From assembly GCA_963966185.1 (NCBI GenBank), contig CAWZYM010000190.1:236001-300000 (forward strand): a stretch of 64,000 nucleotides of DNA, read 5' to 3'. The notes under the pieces are model-generated. The model was not told the origin of the DNA. It saw only the letters and a list, made by a program, of their open reading frames with translations, and did no database searches. The translations under genes were made by a program, and so were the position numbers. Shown here piece after piece: positions 22,210-34,700 of the stretch (the first letter of the stretch is position 1; the number at the start of each line of letters is the position of its first letter). Source of the DNA: Rhabditoides inermis (taxonomy: Eukaryota > Nematoda > Chromadorea > Rhabditida > Rhabditidae).

Positions 22210-25200
22210 CTACCCAATCAACTGCTGTAGTTGCATTTCGTCGTGCGTCACGACTCCGTGCTGTCTTGTGTACGTCATCACGGCGTTCCATATCGGCGTC
22301 CCCGAAAGCACGTCGGGGTGACCCAGGATCACCATGCCGTGCCTAGCCCGCGTGAGTGCCACGACGGCACGAGCTCTCTCCCCGAAGAACTCTTCGTTTG
22401 CTCCCGAGGAGCGGGTGGTCGCGACGAACACCAGATCAGCCTCGGAACCCTGCACTGCATCCGCCGTCTCCACACGCACTCCCATCGATTGCAGGGCGCG
22501 ACGCAGTCTCCTAGCCTGTTCCTTGTAGATCGCCACCACGAGGATAGATGCAGGCGAGACGTCACGGCGGGTGAGGCGAGACACGATGTCGACAATCATC
22601 GCTCTCTCGTTCTGGTTCTCCCACGAAACTCCATTGTGGGGTCTGGTCGCTGCTCCACGATGAAGTGCCAGCACTAGAGGGGCGCGGTCCTCCGGCATGG
22701 CAGAGACCCGGTAGAATAGTTGTCGCTCGGCAGCCGACGTGGCACAGCTAAGCGTTGCTCCATATGCAACGTCCGCAGCAAGCGACGAGAGTCCCGGATG
22801 GCTTCGGAAAGTCTGGCGGAGGGTGGTGACGTGGGCCCTTCCTTGCAATAGCGTCGCCATCACCGAACGCGCTGCGTAGACTTCCGGGGCCGAACCTCGC
22901 GGGGCTCGGCAGTGAGGGGGAAGCTGGAGATGGTCCCCGACCCAGACCTGCCTGGCGTTTGGTAGCACACTAGCCGTAGCGCAGAGGACCGGTTCGGGTG
23001 TCATCGACGCCTCGTCCGCGACTACCAGACGGACCTGGGCCGACATCCCGGCGAGTGAGCCACCGTTTCCGAACGCGTTAAGCGTGGTAGCCGTTGTACA
23101 AAACACGATGCGGGGCTGCTCCTTGGCTAACAGAATCTCCAGCACGACGGCGGCGAGATCCGACGCATCGCGCTCAGCCAGACGGTATTGTCGAGCCTCC
23201 GCCTCTGACATCATTCCAAACTTGGTCGGATCTCGACGCATCTCGTTCACCAGTGATCTGCCCTCCACGAACCGTCGCACGGCTGACGTCTCCTCCTCCG
23301 TGAGGGTGTACTTGTCGCAGAGTCCAGCGATGAGTGCATCCACGTCAAAGCGCGTGGTTGGCAGGGAGGCGATAGCGTGCTCCGACGCGAACCTCATTGC
23401 CGACACCTCCGCGTACTCGTCGAGGCTCTCGAACGCCTGCGATAGCTGTAGGACGGCCGCGTTGGTTGTGGCCATCAACACAACGATTCCCTCCGAGTTG
23501 TTCTTGATGAACTGTGCGGCTCCCAAGGCTGCCGTCAAAGTCTTGCCGGCTCCATAGGTCGCCTGACCGAGAGCGACATGCTCCTCTCCCTCTGCGATAG
23601 CTCGAACAAGCGACGCTTGGTCGGCATGGAGCGTCAGTCTTTTTCCTCCTTTGACGACTTCGATGGTGGGCGCGGGGATGTTGTCAAACGGCAGCGACAG
23701 GAGACTGGGGACTGATTGAAGACGGTTCGCATACACCCGGTTGAGAAGGGTCTGAGCATGCAGGCTCCCGAGAACGCCGTCGAACAGACGTCCCTCTGCC
23801 AAGCTGGCCAACACGGGGGTGGCCCGTTCGTCCGTCTGCTTCATCCGCAGGGTCAGCGAAATGCGCAGACGTCCTGGAACTGCCACGGTGCCATGTACTC
23901 TCATGGCCTCCGCCATACGAGACGTTGAGTAGGTGTCGAGGAGCACTCGGAGATGGAGCTCCTGTCCGTGTGGATTGTAGTCCGAGCAGAGCACAGCTCC
24001 CAGGCACGGAGCCATCGCCGGAGCAGACAGGGTAAGCAGGCGGCCGACGCAAAAACCGCTCTCTCCGGACATCTCGGTCATGGTGATGTCGATCGTCATG
24101 CGGGGCGCGTGATCGACAGTCCATTCGACATCCACCCTGTGCGGCTTCTTGTCCTCGTCCGCACGTTCTAACACGTTCAGCATAGCACAGGCCGTGCCGA
24201 AGACTTTTGCCATTCGTTCGTACGAGTCCGTCCGGTTGTACCTCGAGAAGGTGCCCGGCCTGTCCTGTAGCCAGGCTACCTCGTCGAAATTAATGCGTCG
24301 GGCTGTTAGCGGCATGCGTCCTCCTTCCGGCTCCATGATCTCCGCCTGCCTGGCGATCTCGATGAGGGCATCGCGGCTCATCTTGGAGATGGGCGATTCC
24401 GAGAAGTACCGAGCGAAGGGAGTAGCTCGACGGTTCCAGACAGCGAACCAGGTCAGCTCAGTGAAGTGCTCCATTCCGAGGTTGGGGAAGCGTGCGGGAG
24501 TGATGTTCACCAGCTCAGGCATTCCCGAAGAGACCATGCTGATGCTCTTCACTTTGTAGCTGCTCATCCTCTTCTTGTACACCAGGGCGAAGTCCTCTGA
24601 TGGCATCGCTGCCGGCTCGACCAGGGCGAATCGGTCAACGCGGAAGCAGGGCCTGGACTCCTCCGTGGACAGCACGTTTGAGTTGGCGGCCTGCTGGATC
24701 AGGTTGTCGACTTCCTTCTCTGACGCGGCATCCGCGAGGTTCTTAGTTGCCTTGGCAGAGTAGATCCACAAGAAGTCTCCAACGCTGAGGTGGTTCTGAT
24801 CGTAGCCGAATCTTCCGGTGCCGATGTCCTCTGCGGTCTGATCGACAGCCAGGAACCGAAGTTCGAGTCGGTCGTTGCCAGTGACGAAGAGGTCCTTGGT
24901 CTCCACCAACAATCCTCTGTTGTGGCTGAGAGACAGCACCTGCGCCAGGACGGCTCCCTGCTCGTCGAGCCGGAACGGGTTGCGCACATAGTGCGGCTTA
25001 CCCTGAGGGCGCTCCTTGTTGACCGCCTCCTAAAACATTCTTTTAGTGGCAGTCCAGCGAAAATGATTACTGTTATCGATTGTTTCTCAGGTTCATTGTG
25101 ATAGTGGTACAAATGATGACCTATCATTGAGACTATAACGAGAGATTATATTTTTTTTTTTTTTAAATGTTTACATGTGGTAAAAAAAAACCCTTTCTTT

Positions 25201-27622
25201 ATTACATTATGTAGTTCGTTTTTTTTTAAACTGATTCAGGTGCTCACACAAGGAAAATGTGACAGGGGCGATTATATCAAAGTACTGGTGACGTGATAGT
25301 AGTACTGGTGACAGTAGCGAAATTCTGAGTATATTTGCTTCTGAGAGTGACTACATATTTGTTTAGTTGTAATCAATCAAAATCTCATGAAATACGTATC
25401 TTGTGAAATACTCTCCTGACTTATTTAGGGCACTGGCGTTAAAGTGACTATTTCACTTAAAAATGATATTTTACTGATAAAATGTTAATGGAAACATCAA
25501 ATAACATCTACTAAACCTGAAAACTAGAACTTTCTTCATGATTTTTTAAACTATTTTTTTTTTTTTTGCCCTCAAAAAATAGTTGATTTTGAATGCTTCA
25601 TGGGTAAGAAGTGAGGTTACATCACAGCTGAGTGTCTAAAACGTCTTGAATGACGGGAATTTAGGAAAAAAAAATTTGATATGAGATTCTGTTTCTAGCA
25701 TAAACTGAAGTCGTAGAAGACGATAAACATATCCCTATGTGATATGCATATCGAGTTGAATAGTTACAAACAGAATTTGTAAAGCGCGCCAATTCAAAAA
25801 TCAAAAATTTTCCGATTGCGGATCAATAAAATTGTCACTTTAAAATAAAATATGACGTCCTCACATAACTCTATCGATTTTCACTACTTCACAGAGCGTG
25901 GTTTCTTTAGAATCGAGCACCGTTGTCATCAACGCGGGGACATGACTTTCTACGCTAACCAGAACAATTAACACGTTCAGTCATAGAATGTCAAATGATT
26001 TCTATACAGACCCTATATCTCATGTTACGTTCCCTAAATTGTAACAGTAATAATGTAATGGTCGTACCTGTGCGACGGGACGGAGCTGCTTCCTCTCTCT
26101 CTCGATGGTGTATGTCTGTTTCCGGAAGCGGATGGCCTGCTCGATGCCTCCGAAGTAGGGGAACGGGATCGTGCCTGCCCTCTCGCTTCTCAGAAAGATG
26201 CTCTTCGCGAAGCGACCATTGTGGTAGCCGTTGGCCGGAGGGGCCCTGAACTCGTTGGGCGGCAGCAGGATAGAGACCTTCTCATCGGGGATCTCCGCCA
26301 TCCCTCTGCGATGGTCGACGTGGTCGGCCAGAGGGTGGCGTCCAGAGAACGCAGAAACAAAGTCGTCCGGGGTCTCCACCGGCAGCTTCCTCTGCTGCGG
26401 CTTGGTGGGGGCAGCGGCGGTAGCCGGCTCTTCCGGTGCAAGCGAGCTGACTCCGAGTCTCGCGGTCTCTTGTCTCAGCTCGGAAACTGAGGATGAGGGA
26501 CTTCCCGTGCGCCGCTGGGAGACCGAGGTCAGACCCGTCGCGGTGGAGGCCGTGGTCGATGCCGGTGACGCCCCTGATTCGGCGGCGCGGAATCCAACCC
26601 AGGCCGCGGATGCTCCGATGAGCCCGAGCGGGTCCCGTGAGTTGATCGTGGCTACCTCCACTGGGCCGCTGTGCGTGGCCACAGTCGGCGTTGCCTAGAA
26701 GTCACTGATTTGATACACACATATAACTGGGCTGGGTACGGGAAGCAGCATTCCCACGAGAAAAAAACGTTCGGACACTAGACTGACACAACAACACGCC
26801 TCACCTCGCTCTCCCTGAGGGCGTCCGAGGGTTCGGTGACTTCCTCATCGTTGTTGTCTTGATCGGCGTACTTAATTGTTTGGATTTGTAATGGGCTCGA
26901 TACGGGAAGCAGCATTCCCACAAAAAAATTGGACATAGGACACTGGACGGACACATTAACACGCCTCACCTCGCTCTCCATGAGGGCGTCCGAGGGTTCG
27001 GTGACTTTCTCATCGTTGTTGACTTGGTCGGCGTACTTAATTGTTTTGATTTGTAATGGGCTCGATACGGGAAGCAGCATTCCCACATAAAATTGGACAT
27101 AGGACACTGGACGGACACATCAACACGCCTCACCTCGCTCTCCATGAGGGCGTCCGAGGGTTCGGTGACTTCTTCCTCGTTGTTGACTTGGTCAGCGTAC
27201 TTAATTGTTTTGATTTGTAATGGGCTCGATACGGGAAGCAGCATTCCCACATAAAGTTGGACATAGGACACTGGACGGACACATCAACACGCCTCACCTC
27301 GCTCTCCATGAGGGCGTCCGAGGGTTCGGTGACTTCTTCCTCGTTGTTGACTTGGTCGGCGTACTTAATTGTTTTGATTTGTAATGGGCTCGATACGGGA
27401 AGCAGCATTCCCACATAAAGTTGGACATAGGACACTGGACGGACACATCAACACGCCTCACCTCGCTCTCCATGAGGGCGTCCGAGGGTTCGGTGACTTC
27501 TGCATCGTTGTTGACGGAGCGGGAATTAATGAGCTGAAGTATCCGTTGATTCACCCGCTCTCCTTCTCCATCTCTCTCTCTCTTTCTTTCTCTCTCTCCC
27601 TCTCCCTCTCTCTCTCTCCCTC

Positions 27623-27687
<65 letters not shown>

Positions 27688-27751
27688 CTCTTTTCTCTCT
27701 CTTTCTCTCTTTTGTTCTCTCTCTTTCTCCCTCTCTTTCTCTCTCTTTTGT

Positions 27752-27809
<58 letters not shown>

Positions 27810-28022
27810 TCTTGTTCTCTCTCTTTCTCTCTCTCTTTCCCCCTCTCTTTCTCTCTCTCTTGTTCTCTTTCTCTCTCTTTCTCTCTCTCCTTCTCCCTCT
27901 CTTTCTCTCTCTCTCTCTCTCACCTTGTAATCCGGCGACGGCGGGCCAGATGCGGAGATGGGGAAGGTAGCAGGAACAGAAGGTTCGGTATTCGGCAGTC
28001 CGGAAGGGTTGTCTGTATTCAT
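22210..28022 (-). CDS. Spliced UPF1-like superfamily 1 helicase gene carried by the giant element
   Basis: Eight in-phase exons: 28022-27924 (MNTDNPSGLPNTE), 27533-27462, four 66 nt exons (27363-27298, 27199-27134, 27035-26970, 26870-26805), 26694-26068 and 25029-22210. Total about 1293 codons. The tandem exons encode 22-residue acidic units (EEVTEPSDALMESE). In the last exon, counted from its GTG at 24987: Q-motif DQASLV (456), Walker A ATYGAGKT (476-483), Ia MATTNA (505), II VADEAS (656), III VGDHLQLPP (683), IV LRQTFRSHP (723), V ADAVQGSEADLV (842) and VI VALTRARHGMVILG (876). This is the motif set of UPF1/SEN1/DNA2-type SF1 helicases, which unwind RNA or DNA 5' to 3'. All ATPase residues are kept. 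The start lies one base after acceptor ATTTTAG. Role unknown: it may help copying or packaging of a long genome, or evade host decay. Confidence 0.85.
25030..26067 (-). other. Large AT-rich intron of the helicase gene
   Basis: Donor CACAG|GTACGA at 26067 and acceptor TGTTTTAG at 25030. The flanking exons are both in phase 0 and the joined frame is open. Nothing coding is seen inside. Confidence 0.7.
26805..27533 (-). repeat. 164 bp tandem array of exon-plus-intron units in the helicase gene
   Basis: Donor sites fall at 27461, 27297, 27133, 26969 and 26804, so the unit is 164-165 bp. Each unit carries a 66 nt exon (72 nt in the most 5' unit), a GTGAGG donor and an acceptor ending AATTAAG. Units differ by few bases, so expansion is recent. 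Confidence 0.9.
27545..27922. repeat. (CT)n/(GA)n tract forming intron 1 of the helicase gene
   Basis: On the coding (minus) strand the intron begins GTGAGAGAGAG directly at the exon 1 border and stays GA-rich for about 370 bp, then ends CTTCAG. The microsatellite seems to have grown from the donor sequence itself. Confidence 0.85.
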
Positions 28023-28581
28023 CCTAAAATATCACATTGAAAACCACTGTATTTGCATGAACCGCGAGACGAGATAAAACAAAAATTCACGGTTACTACA
28101 TGAATGTACACGATTTATGATTCCCAGTTGAGGGAAAAATATTTCGGAGAAGAGCACAAGGCTTAGTAAAAGACAAGTATAGAAGACGTGAAAAAGCCAT
28201 ACAACAAGCATTGCTGAGTGAGATAGACAGACTAGAAAAATGCGAGGGGCGTCCCTTGTGCTGGGTGGAGAGCGGACTGATCTTCCTGTGCGGCTCGGCG
28301 CTTATAAAGCGATCGTTCTTGGCGCGGCTTCGACCACGCCCCCGCCCCTGCCGCTGATTGGCTCTCTCTCGCCTCTGCTATCGAAGAGGAGTGTATTGAC
28401 AGCTAGACGATCGATTTCGATTTTTCGAAAAGAGGGAATGATATCTGGGAGTGATATGGTATCGAGAGCACACCTAATTTGTACAAAAAGGATGGTGGGT
28501 CGAACGATAAGAAGGTGAAAATGAAGCTAGGTCCACTAAGCAGAGTGGGTTGTTTGTGCAATCGAGCCCACGTACCGGGAC
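28023..28581 (-). promoter_or_regulatory. Spacer between integrase and helicase gene with TATA-like box and splice acceptor
   Basis: On the minus strand CTTTATAAGC at about 28302-28311 could be a TATA box for an internal promoter, and GATATTTTAG|GATG at 28024 is a splice acceptor touching the start codon. Either would let the helicase be expressed separately from Gag-Pol. Confidence 0.4.
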
Positions 28582-31500
28582 TCATTGTGTGTTTACTCGG
28601 GTCCGTCTTCCTTGTCTGATTTTCGGCTCTTCCGCCAATCCTCCCGTTTCCGGGGGCGCGAACCCCGCCACGTGCGCCGGCGATACCTTAGCTTTTCTTA
28701 AAGCAGCCTCTTCGTCTGCTGTCGCTTTTTGTGTGCTCCAAATCGGTCCTTCTAGAAGGACGCACTTCTTCACCTGATTCATGTGCACTCGGAATGGTCC
28801 TTTGTTCGGAGTCGAAATACTCACAATGTCCAGATGCGGTCTCTCAATTCGAATAACACGATACTGGCCTGTCCACGGATACTGTAGTTTTACACTTACT
28901 CGCCTGTCCGGCGTGAAGTTCTTGAGATAAACTCTTTCTCCAATAGATATCTGGAGAGGTTTCAAATGCGGACTTTGTTTATTGTATTGGCTTTCAAAGG
29001 CTCGTCGCGCTTTGTTGTTGGCGTGTGCCGCTCTCTCCCACACATGCTGCAAGATCTTACAAAGACTTTCTCTGTAGTCGCCGCCGACAGCCGATCCTTG
29101 CACGCTTGCCATTTCTGCCCTTTCCAACGCAACATCGATGGCAAACAAAGGGTCGCGGCCGTGCATCAGAAAGTACGGGGTTTCTTGAGTGCTATCATGC
29201 ACGCTGGTGTTAATTGCGAAAGCGCAGGCAGGCACAAAGTCATCCCAACACAAGTAGTTGTCCTCGATATAGCATCGAATCATTTGTTGCATGGTTGAGA
29301 ACACCCTCTCCACCATTCCGGCACTCTCGTGGTGGTACGGTGTTCCGAATTTGTGCTTGATACCCATTATTTTGAGTACTTCAGACATGAATCCGGATTT
29401 CAAGTAGCTTGCATTATCACTTACTAGTACTTGCATAATGCCAAAACGGAAGACACAGTCATTTATGATGACTCGTGCGACTGTCTCTGATGAGCAGTCT
29501 GGAATAGCCACCAAAATAGTCATTTTTGTGAAGTGATCGACCATGCATACAATATAGGAATTGCCTCGCTGCGATTTAGTGACCGGGCCGAACAAGTCGA
29601 TGTAGCAAATTTGCATCGCGCTGTGTGGAATGACCGGGATCATCTCTTCTTGATTGAATCGATTAGCTCTTTTCCGCTGGCACGGATCACACGCGCGAAC
29701 GAAGAGCATGATATGGTCTGCCATATTGTGCCAAAAATAGCGTCGCTTGATTTTCTTGACTGTCTTCTTCCAATTTAGATGGCCTCCCGATCCTGCTTCC
29801 ACGTGGTATGCTTTTATCGTGTCTTGTTGTAAAGCGGAAGGGAGTAGTGTGATGGTACGAATCAGATTACTGTTTTCCCAGCTGGTCCGTTTCACAAGAC
29901 AGCCATTCTTATTGATCTCACATACTTCTGCCAATGTTGCGATCTCAGCTTTCTGTTTATCTGTGACACCATCAGCCACTCTTCCCTCTATCATCGACCG
30001 GACACCGCAACAAATCGGGTCTTCCATCTGCGCGCGCAAAATGGCACTCGAGTCTTTTCCCAGCAGCGCATTCAGATCGAGACGCTTTGTTACACTGCGT
30101 GTTGTAACCGCGAGGCACACGGGGAATTCCACAATATCCTCGATCTCGGGACTGTTATCGGTGAACTGATCAGTGGGTTCGCAGCGGGACAGACAATCCG
30201 CAACTACATTCGATTTCCCCTGGATGTAATGGATAGAAATATCTTGGGACTGCAATTCAACAATCCAACGGGCTAGGTTGTTATGAGGGGTGTTGCCATT
30301 CAAAAGGAAGGTTAGCGGCTTATGATCTGTCCACACCTCAGTGTGATTGCCATAGATAATGGGTTTAAAGTGTCGAAGTGCAAACACAATAGCGAATAAC
30401 TCAACGTGAGTGGCACTCCATTTCTGTTGCGATGGCGCAAGGGTCTTACTGAAGTAGCCGATGGCGGCGAGATCTTTCGTTTTCGCATCGCTCTCCACTT
30501 CCTGCAATAGGACTGCGCCCACTGCCTTGCCGGAGGCGTCGGTGTGTAGAATGAACTTGTCGTCTCTCGGGTACACCAGGCATGGTTTTGTGCAGAGAGC
30601 CTCCTTCAAGTCGTGGTAGGATGCGTCTTGTTCCTCCTTCCAATAAAACTTACCGTGTTGTTTTGCAAGTTCATTCAGCGGTGCAGCGCGTTTCGAAAAA
30701 TTGGGAATAAATTTGCGGAAAAAGGCGCACGTTGCAACAAAACCTCGTGCCAGTCTAATTGTGGTTGGTTTAGGAAAGTTTCTAATTGCATCAATATTTC
30801 TCTGAGCTGGATAGTACCTGTTGCCGGAGATCTCGTGTCCTAGAAATGTAATATGACCCAGCGCGATTTCTGTTTTCTTTGCTGAAGCTTTCAAATTGAA
30901 CAGACGCAGCCGATCCAGCACCTTTCGAATAGATGACAGATGCCCCTCAAATGTGTTATCGTAAATAATAATGTCATCTAGATAAGCTGTGACGTTGTCT
31001 CGCAGCCCTCCCAGCACTCGAGAGAGTGCGTGGTTGAATGCCGCCGGCCCATTCTTGATTCCGAACGGGACAAATCGATACAAGTAATTACCGTACGGTG
31101 TGGTCATTCCACACTTCTTCATTGCAGAGTCACTTAATTTCAATTGTAGAAAACCACTTGCAAGGTCAAAACTGGAGTAGTATTTATATCCTGCCATTTT
31201 CTGAAGCACGTCTTCTATTCTGGGTAGTTCGTGATGTTGGGGTACGGTGATTTTATTTAAATTACGGAAATCAGTACAGAGACGCAAGTTACCGTCCTTT
31301 TTAGGGATAGGCACTAGATTATGCATAAACGTAGTCTGAGTAGTGGGTTCTATTCTTCCCGCTCCTAGCAACCCCTGGATATGTTTATAGACTTCTTGTT
31401 GAAACTTGACGGGCATTCTACTATTCCTGGGTCGGTATTCACATACCTCAGTTGTCGTGTGGATTTCGGTGAGATCGGCTTCATACGAGCCCAAATCGTA

Positions 31501-31722
31501 GCTGGATGATGACATTACATCAGTATATTCTGAAAACAGTTCCTGAACCTGAACTTTTTCTTCCTCTGACAGAATACTTTTAGAAAGATCGGGACAAAAG
31601 TGTTGTTTATTTTTTATATTTTTAGTTTCTGTGGGCTGGTCGACCGAGACAGCATCGGTTGATTCATGGGCTAATTGTCCGCCAAGCAGGGCAGAGACGA
31701 GGCTTCCCTCGTTGTCACTCAC
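28582..31722 (-). CDS. pol: Pol: reverse transcriptase, RNase H, integrase of the giant element
   Basis: 1046 codons. RT: LRLCTDFRNLN (about 146-156), SSFDLASGFLQL (183-194), YRFVPFGIKNGPAAF (215-229) and catalytic YLDD (247-250). RNase H: HTDASGKAVGAVLL (393-406), TDHKPL (465-470), with further acidic residues near 509. Integrase: zinc site H640, H648, C678, C681, then catalytic D709 (IDLFGPV), D769 (VSDNA) and E805 (AGMVERVFS). All key residues are present, so it looks functional. The frame is entered from GTG (AAG GTGAGT, also a perfect splice donor). The upstream frame continues open to overlap the protease ORF in +1 register, so a +1 shift near AAA TAG or splicing is needed to make Gag-Pol. 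Confidence 0.9.
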   Translation of the reverse strand: MSDNEGSLVSALLGGQLAHESTDAVSVDQPTETKNIKNKQHFCPDLSKSILSEEEKVQVQELFSEYTDVMSSSSYDLGSYEADLTEIHTTTEVCEYRPRNSRMPVKFQQEVYKHIQGLLGAGRIEPTTQTTFMHNLVPIPKKDGNLRLCTDFRNLNKITVPQHHELPRIEDVLQKMAGYKYYSSFDLASGFLQLKLSDSAMKKCGMTTPYGNYLYRFVPFGIKNGPAAFNHALSRVLGGLRDNVTAYLDDIIIYDNTFEGHLSSIRKVLDRLRLFNLKASAKKTEIALGHITFLGHEISGNRYYPAQRNIDAIRNFPKPTTIRLARGFVATCAFFRKFIPNFSKRAAPLNELAKQHGKFYWKEEQDASYHDLKEALCTKPCLVYPRDDKFILHTDASGKAVGAVLLQEVESDAKTKDLAAIGYFSKTLAPSQQKWSATHVELFAIVFALRHFKPIIYGNHTEVWTDHKPLTFLLNGNTPHNNLARWIVELQSQDISIHYIQGKSNVVADCLSRCEPTDQFTDNSPEIEDIVEFPVCLAVTTRSVTKRLDLNALLGKDSSAILRAQMEDPICCGVRSMIEGRVADGVTDKQKAEIATLAEVCEINKNGCLVKRTSWENSNLIRTITLLPSALQQDTIKAYHVEAGSGGHLNWKKTVKKIKRRYFWHNMADHIMLFVRACDPCQRKRANRFNQEEMIPVIPHSAMQICYIDLFGPVTKSQRGNSYIVCMVDHFTKMTILVAIPDCSSETVARVIINDCVFRFGIMQVLVSDNASYLKSGFMSEVLKIMGIKHKFGTPYHHESAGMVERVFSTMQQMIRCYIEDNYLCWDDFVPACAFAINTSVHDSTQETPYFLMHGRDPLFAIDVALERAEMASVQGSAVGGDYRESLCKILQHVWERAAHANNKARRAFESQYNKQSPHLKPLQISIGERVYLKNFTPDRRVSVKLQYPWTGQYRVIRIERPHLDIVSISTPNKGPFRVHMNQVKKCVLLEGPIWSTQKATADEEAALRKAKVSPAHVAGFAPPETGGLAEEPKIRQGRRTRVNTQ

Positions 31723-31768
31723 CTTCGTAGGTGCGATGGCGAAACAAGAACGAGTCGCCTGGTTAGTG

Positions 31769-34700
31769 CTATTTACACGGCTCTAGCAGTCCGTTATATT
31801 GCATCTCCAGTGGAGACATCTCACACAGTGTCTGGTCCTTGTACACAATGACGTCATCATTAGTCGGATTCGCCACGAGAATCATTCCAAGCCCGCTTTT
31901 TACGATACCTGGCGTGACCACGAGACTCTTCTTGTGCATGCTCTCACTGATCGAGTCTGTCACCCACGTGTCCGACTCGTCCGACTGCGGCATGAAACAG
32001 CGCACATACGTGTCCGTACCTGCCGACACGACACATGTCTCCGCTGCTTTCAGATTAAATTGTTTAGCCGGGTCTATTTCTTCTTTTGTTTCTAGTACAT
32101 TGACGATAGGAATATCCATTCCTCCCATAGTGACTACTCGGTTACGGTAGTCGATCGACCAGCGCGGGAGGCGATGGAGGATTGTATTACCTAGGATTAC
32201 TTGATACTTGGAAGCGTCCTTGGGAGGCGCGACTCCATCTGCAAAATACAATTTCTCCTTGAATTCCATATTCTGAATAGCTATTGTCACAATAGCGTAT
32301 CCCTTGATTTTAATCAGAGCGCCAGACATACCTTCCGCTGTACACACGTCGTCTGTTTCAAATTTGAATATCCCCACGAGAGGGGCGATGCTAGAGTGGC
32401 AGATCGAGATGCTCGCACCTGTGTCGAGAAGAGCCAGCATTCGGATGTTGTTTACACGAATGGGGATCTGATTGACGAAGGTACCGGAGGACTTGGAGTT
32501 TGTGGCGAGCACGTTGATGTTGTGTGGCTGTGCCATGATGCGCGGCGGCCACGAGCTGCCCGCGCTGTGCGGCCGCGAACACGCGGGGGTGTCGTCATCC
32601 GAGTACTCCTCAGTCATGTCTACTACATACGGGCTATGCGCTCTTACCGGCAATACGTTGTTTACTACTACTATTTCTTGCTTATTATTCCTGTTGTTCC
32701 ATAGATTCTTAATAACCCTATACCATTGTTTCAAGAGGAGTCCGAATTGAATCGTAGTTACCGTCGCACACAACGTGATCCATAGGTTAAACGCAGACAC
32801 ATGTGGCATAATCATATCATATATATTGAAATTGGCTGGTGCCGACGACAGCGGGTCGGATGAGGATTTTGCAGTATTACTGTTGAGAGGAGAGAAGTTG
32901 TGTGACTGCCACATCTCCTCCACCGATCGCTCGCGAGGAGTGATTTCGGAGAGATTCGTGATAACAAAGTTGTGATAGATAGTTAATTCAGGGATGGAAA
33001 ATGAGGGATCTACTTGGTTCGAGGTTTTCATTATTGTTACCGCAATGGGACCTTCTTCCATTCCGTTTTGCTGATCCAACTTGAACACCTCCTTGTTTCG
33101 TGTGTACCGTATCACAGCTCCCTCTGCACATGGGATCTGATCAGATTTCTCTTGCAGAATACCTGACTGGAGATTCATGAACACCGTGTGGTTTGTCTCT
33201 CCGACCAAAACTCTCACCCGAGGTTCACGGTAACACGATCCATTACTGGTTATCTCCACCGACGTATCGGGTATTCTGACGCACCTGTGTATTTCATACG
33301 TGTCTTCTCCGATGTGTTTTGCCTGCACATCTGTCCTGTTCAATAACGATCGAACCGTCGCTGTCGGGTCGGATGACAGCGCGCTCTTCAGCAAAAACGA
33401 CACGTATTTGACTCTCTCGCACAGTGTGTTCGCCAAGTGATGGAATATCGCGACTATGTTGTGTTGCATGTCGCTCTCGACTGCCAGAAGCTGTGCAGCC
33501 AACTGATTCGTCGATGTGTACCCGACACTTGCTGCTGTGCGGGTAGCTCGGCGCCGTGTCACCACCGCGTACCCCTGATCAGTGATCGTGAGAGTGTGAC
33601 CACAGTCGTTCACTGACTCACTATCATTCCCCCAAGAGACGGCGAACTCCTTGTCGTCACTCAGCCACACTCGTCCTGCTTTAGTGCCATACATCTTATT
33701 GTTTACCGGGACGTACTGACACTTCTCCTCCTCATCGGGTGTCCATAGCATGGCCGACCCGTCGGCGAGAGTGCAGTGTCCGGTGCGGTACTTGCACTCG
33801 CTGTGCGCGTCGGCCGAGGTCTGAATTGTGGCTTCCGCATTACGCGCGCGAATAGACGTACTGATCATAATACAATTAGTCACTGTCTTACTGTAGTCGT
33901 GGAAAATCTGAAAAGGTGCTGTCGGCCATTCGATGTCAACTAGATTATTAGTTTTCCACAGAATGCCTTGCTGGATCAAATCGCCGTGAACACATCGCTT
34001 GTGCGTCCTCATCATATCACACTCTTCCGCCGACACAGTGTGCCGTGTCTCCACTGCTGACTGGTGCCTGGTTCCGAAGATGTTCACTCCGTAGGTGACA
34101 GTGAGAGAAACAATTCTACACAAAAAGGCGTCAGTATCGTACACTTTAGTGTTTGGTCTGTACAAGGAGAGTGCTGTCCTCACCAGTGTTTCGTTCATCT
34201 GCGCCGTGAATAGAGAGCAGTCCGAGCTGTGCGTGAATCGGGTTACGGTAGCAAGGTGGTCGTGTGGGCAGAAGAAAGCCTGCGGAAGCGCGGTAGACGG
34301 CACAATCAAGGCCATGGCCATTCCGAGGAACAGCAGTGACTTGACCGAGCGAGTGCCGCTCGTCGACGGCTGCGGGTTCAACAGGGTTTCCGCCAGTGAC
34401 TCACTGCGCTCCTTGAACGCCTTGCACTCCAGCTGACTGCGTTGTAGCTGATCACGCAGATCTTCTATCTCATCGTTTACTGCCTGCGGTGATTGCTGGT
34501 GAGAGATTTGCATAACACTCTGGTTCTGGTTCACATTATGCGCGCCAGATTGCTGCTGGTGTACTTGCTGCCGCTGCTGGAACGGTTGCTGCTGAAATTG
34601 TTGCTGCTGGTACTGTTGCTGCTGGTACTGTTGCTGCTGCTGAACAAGATCAGGACAGTTGCGTTTGTAATGAGTCAAATCCCCACACTGAAAACAACCC

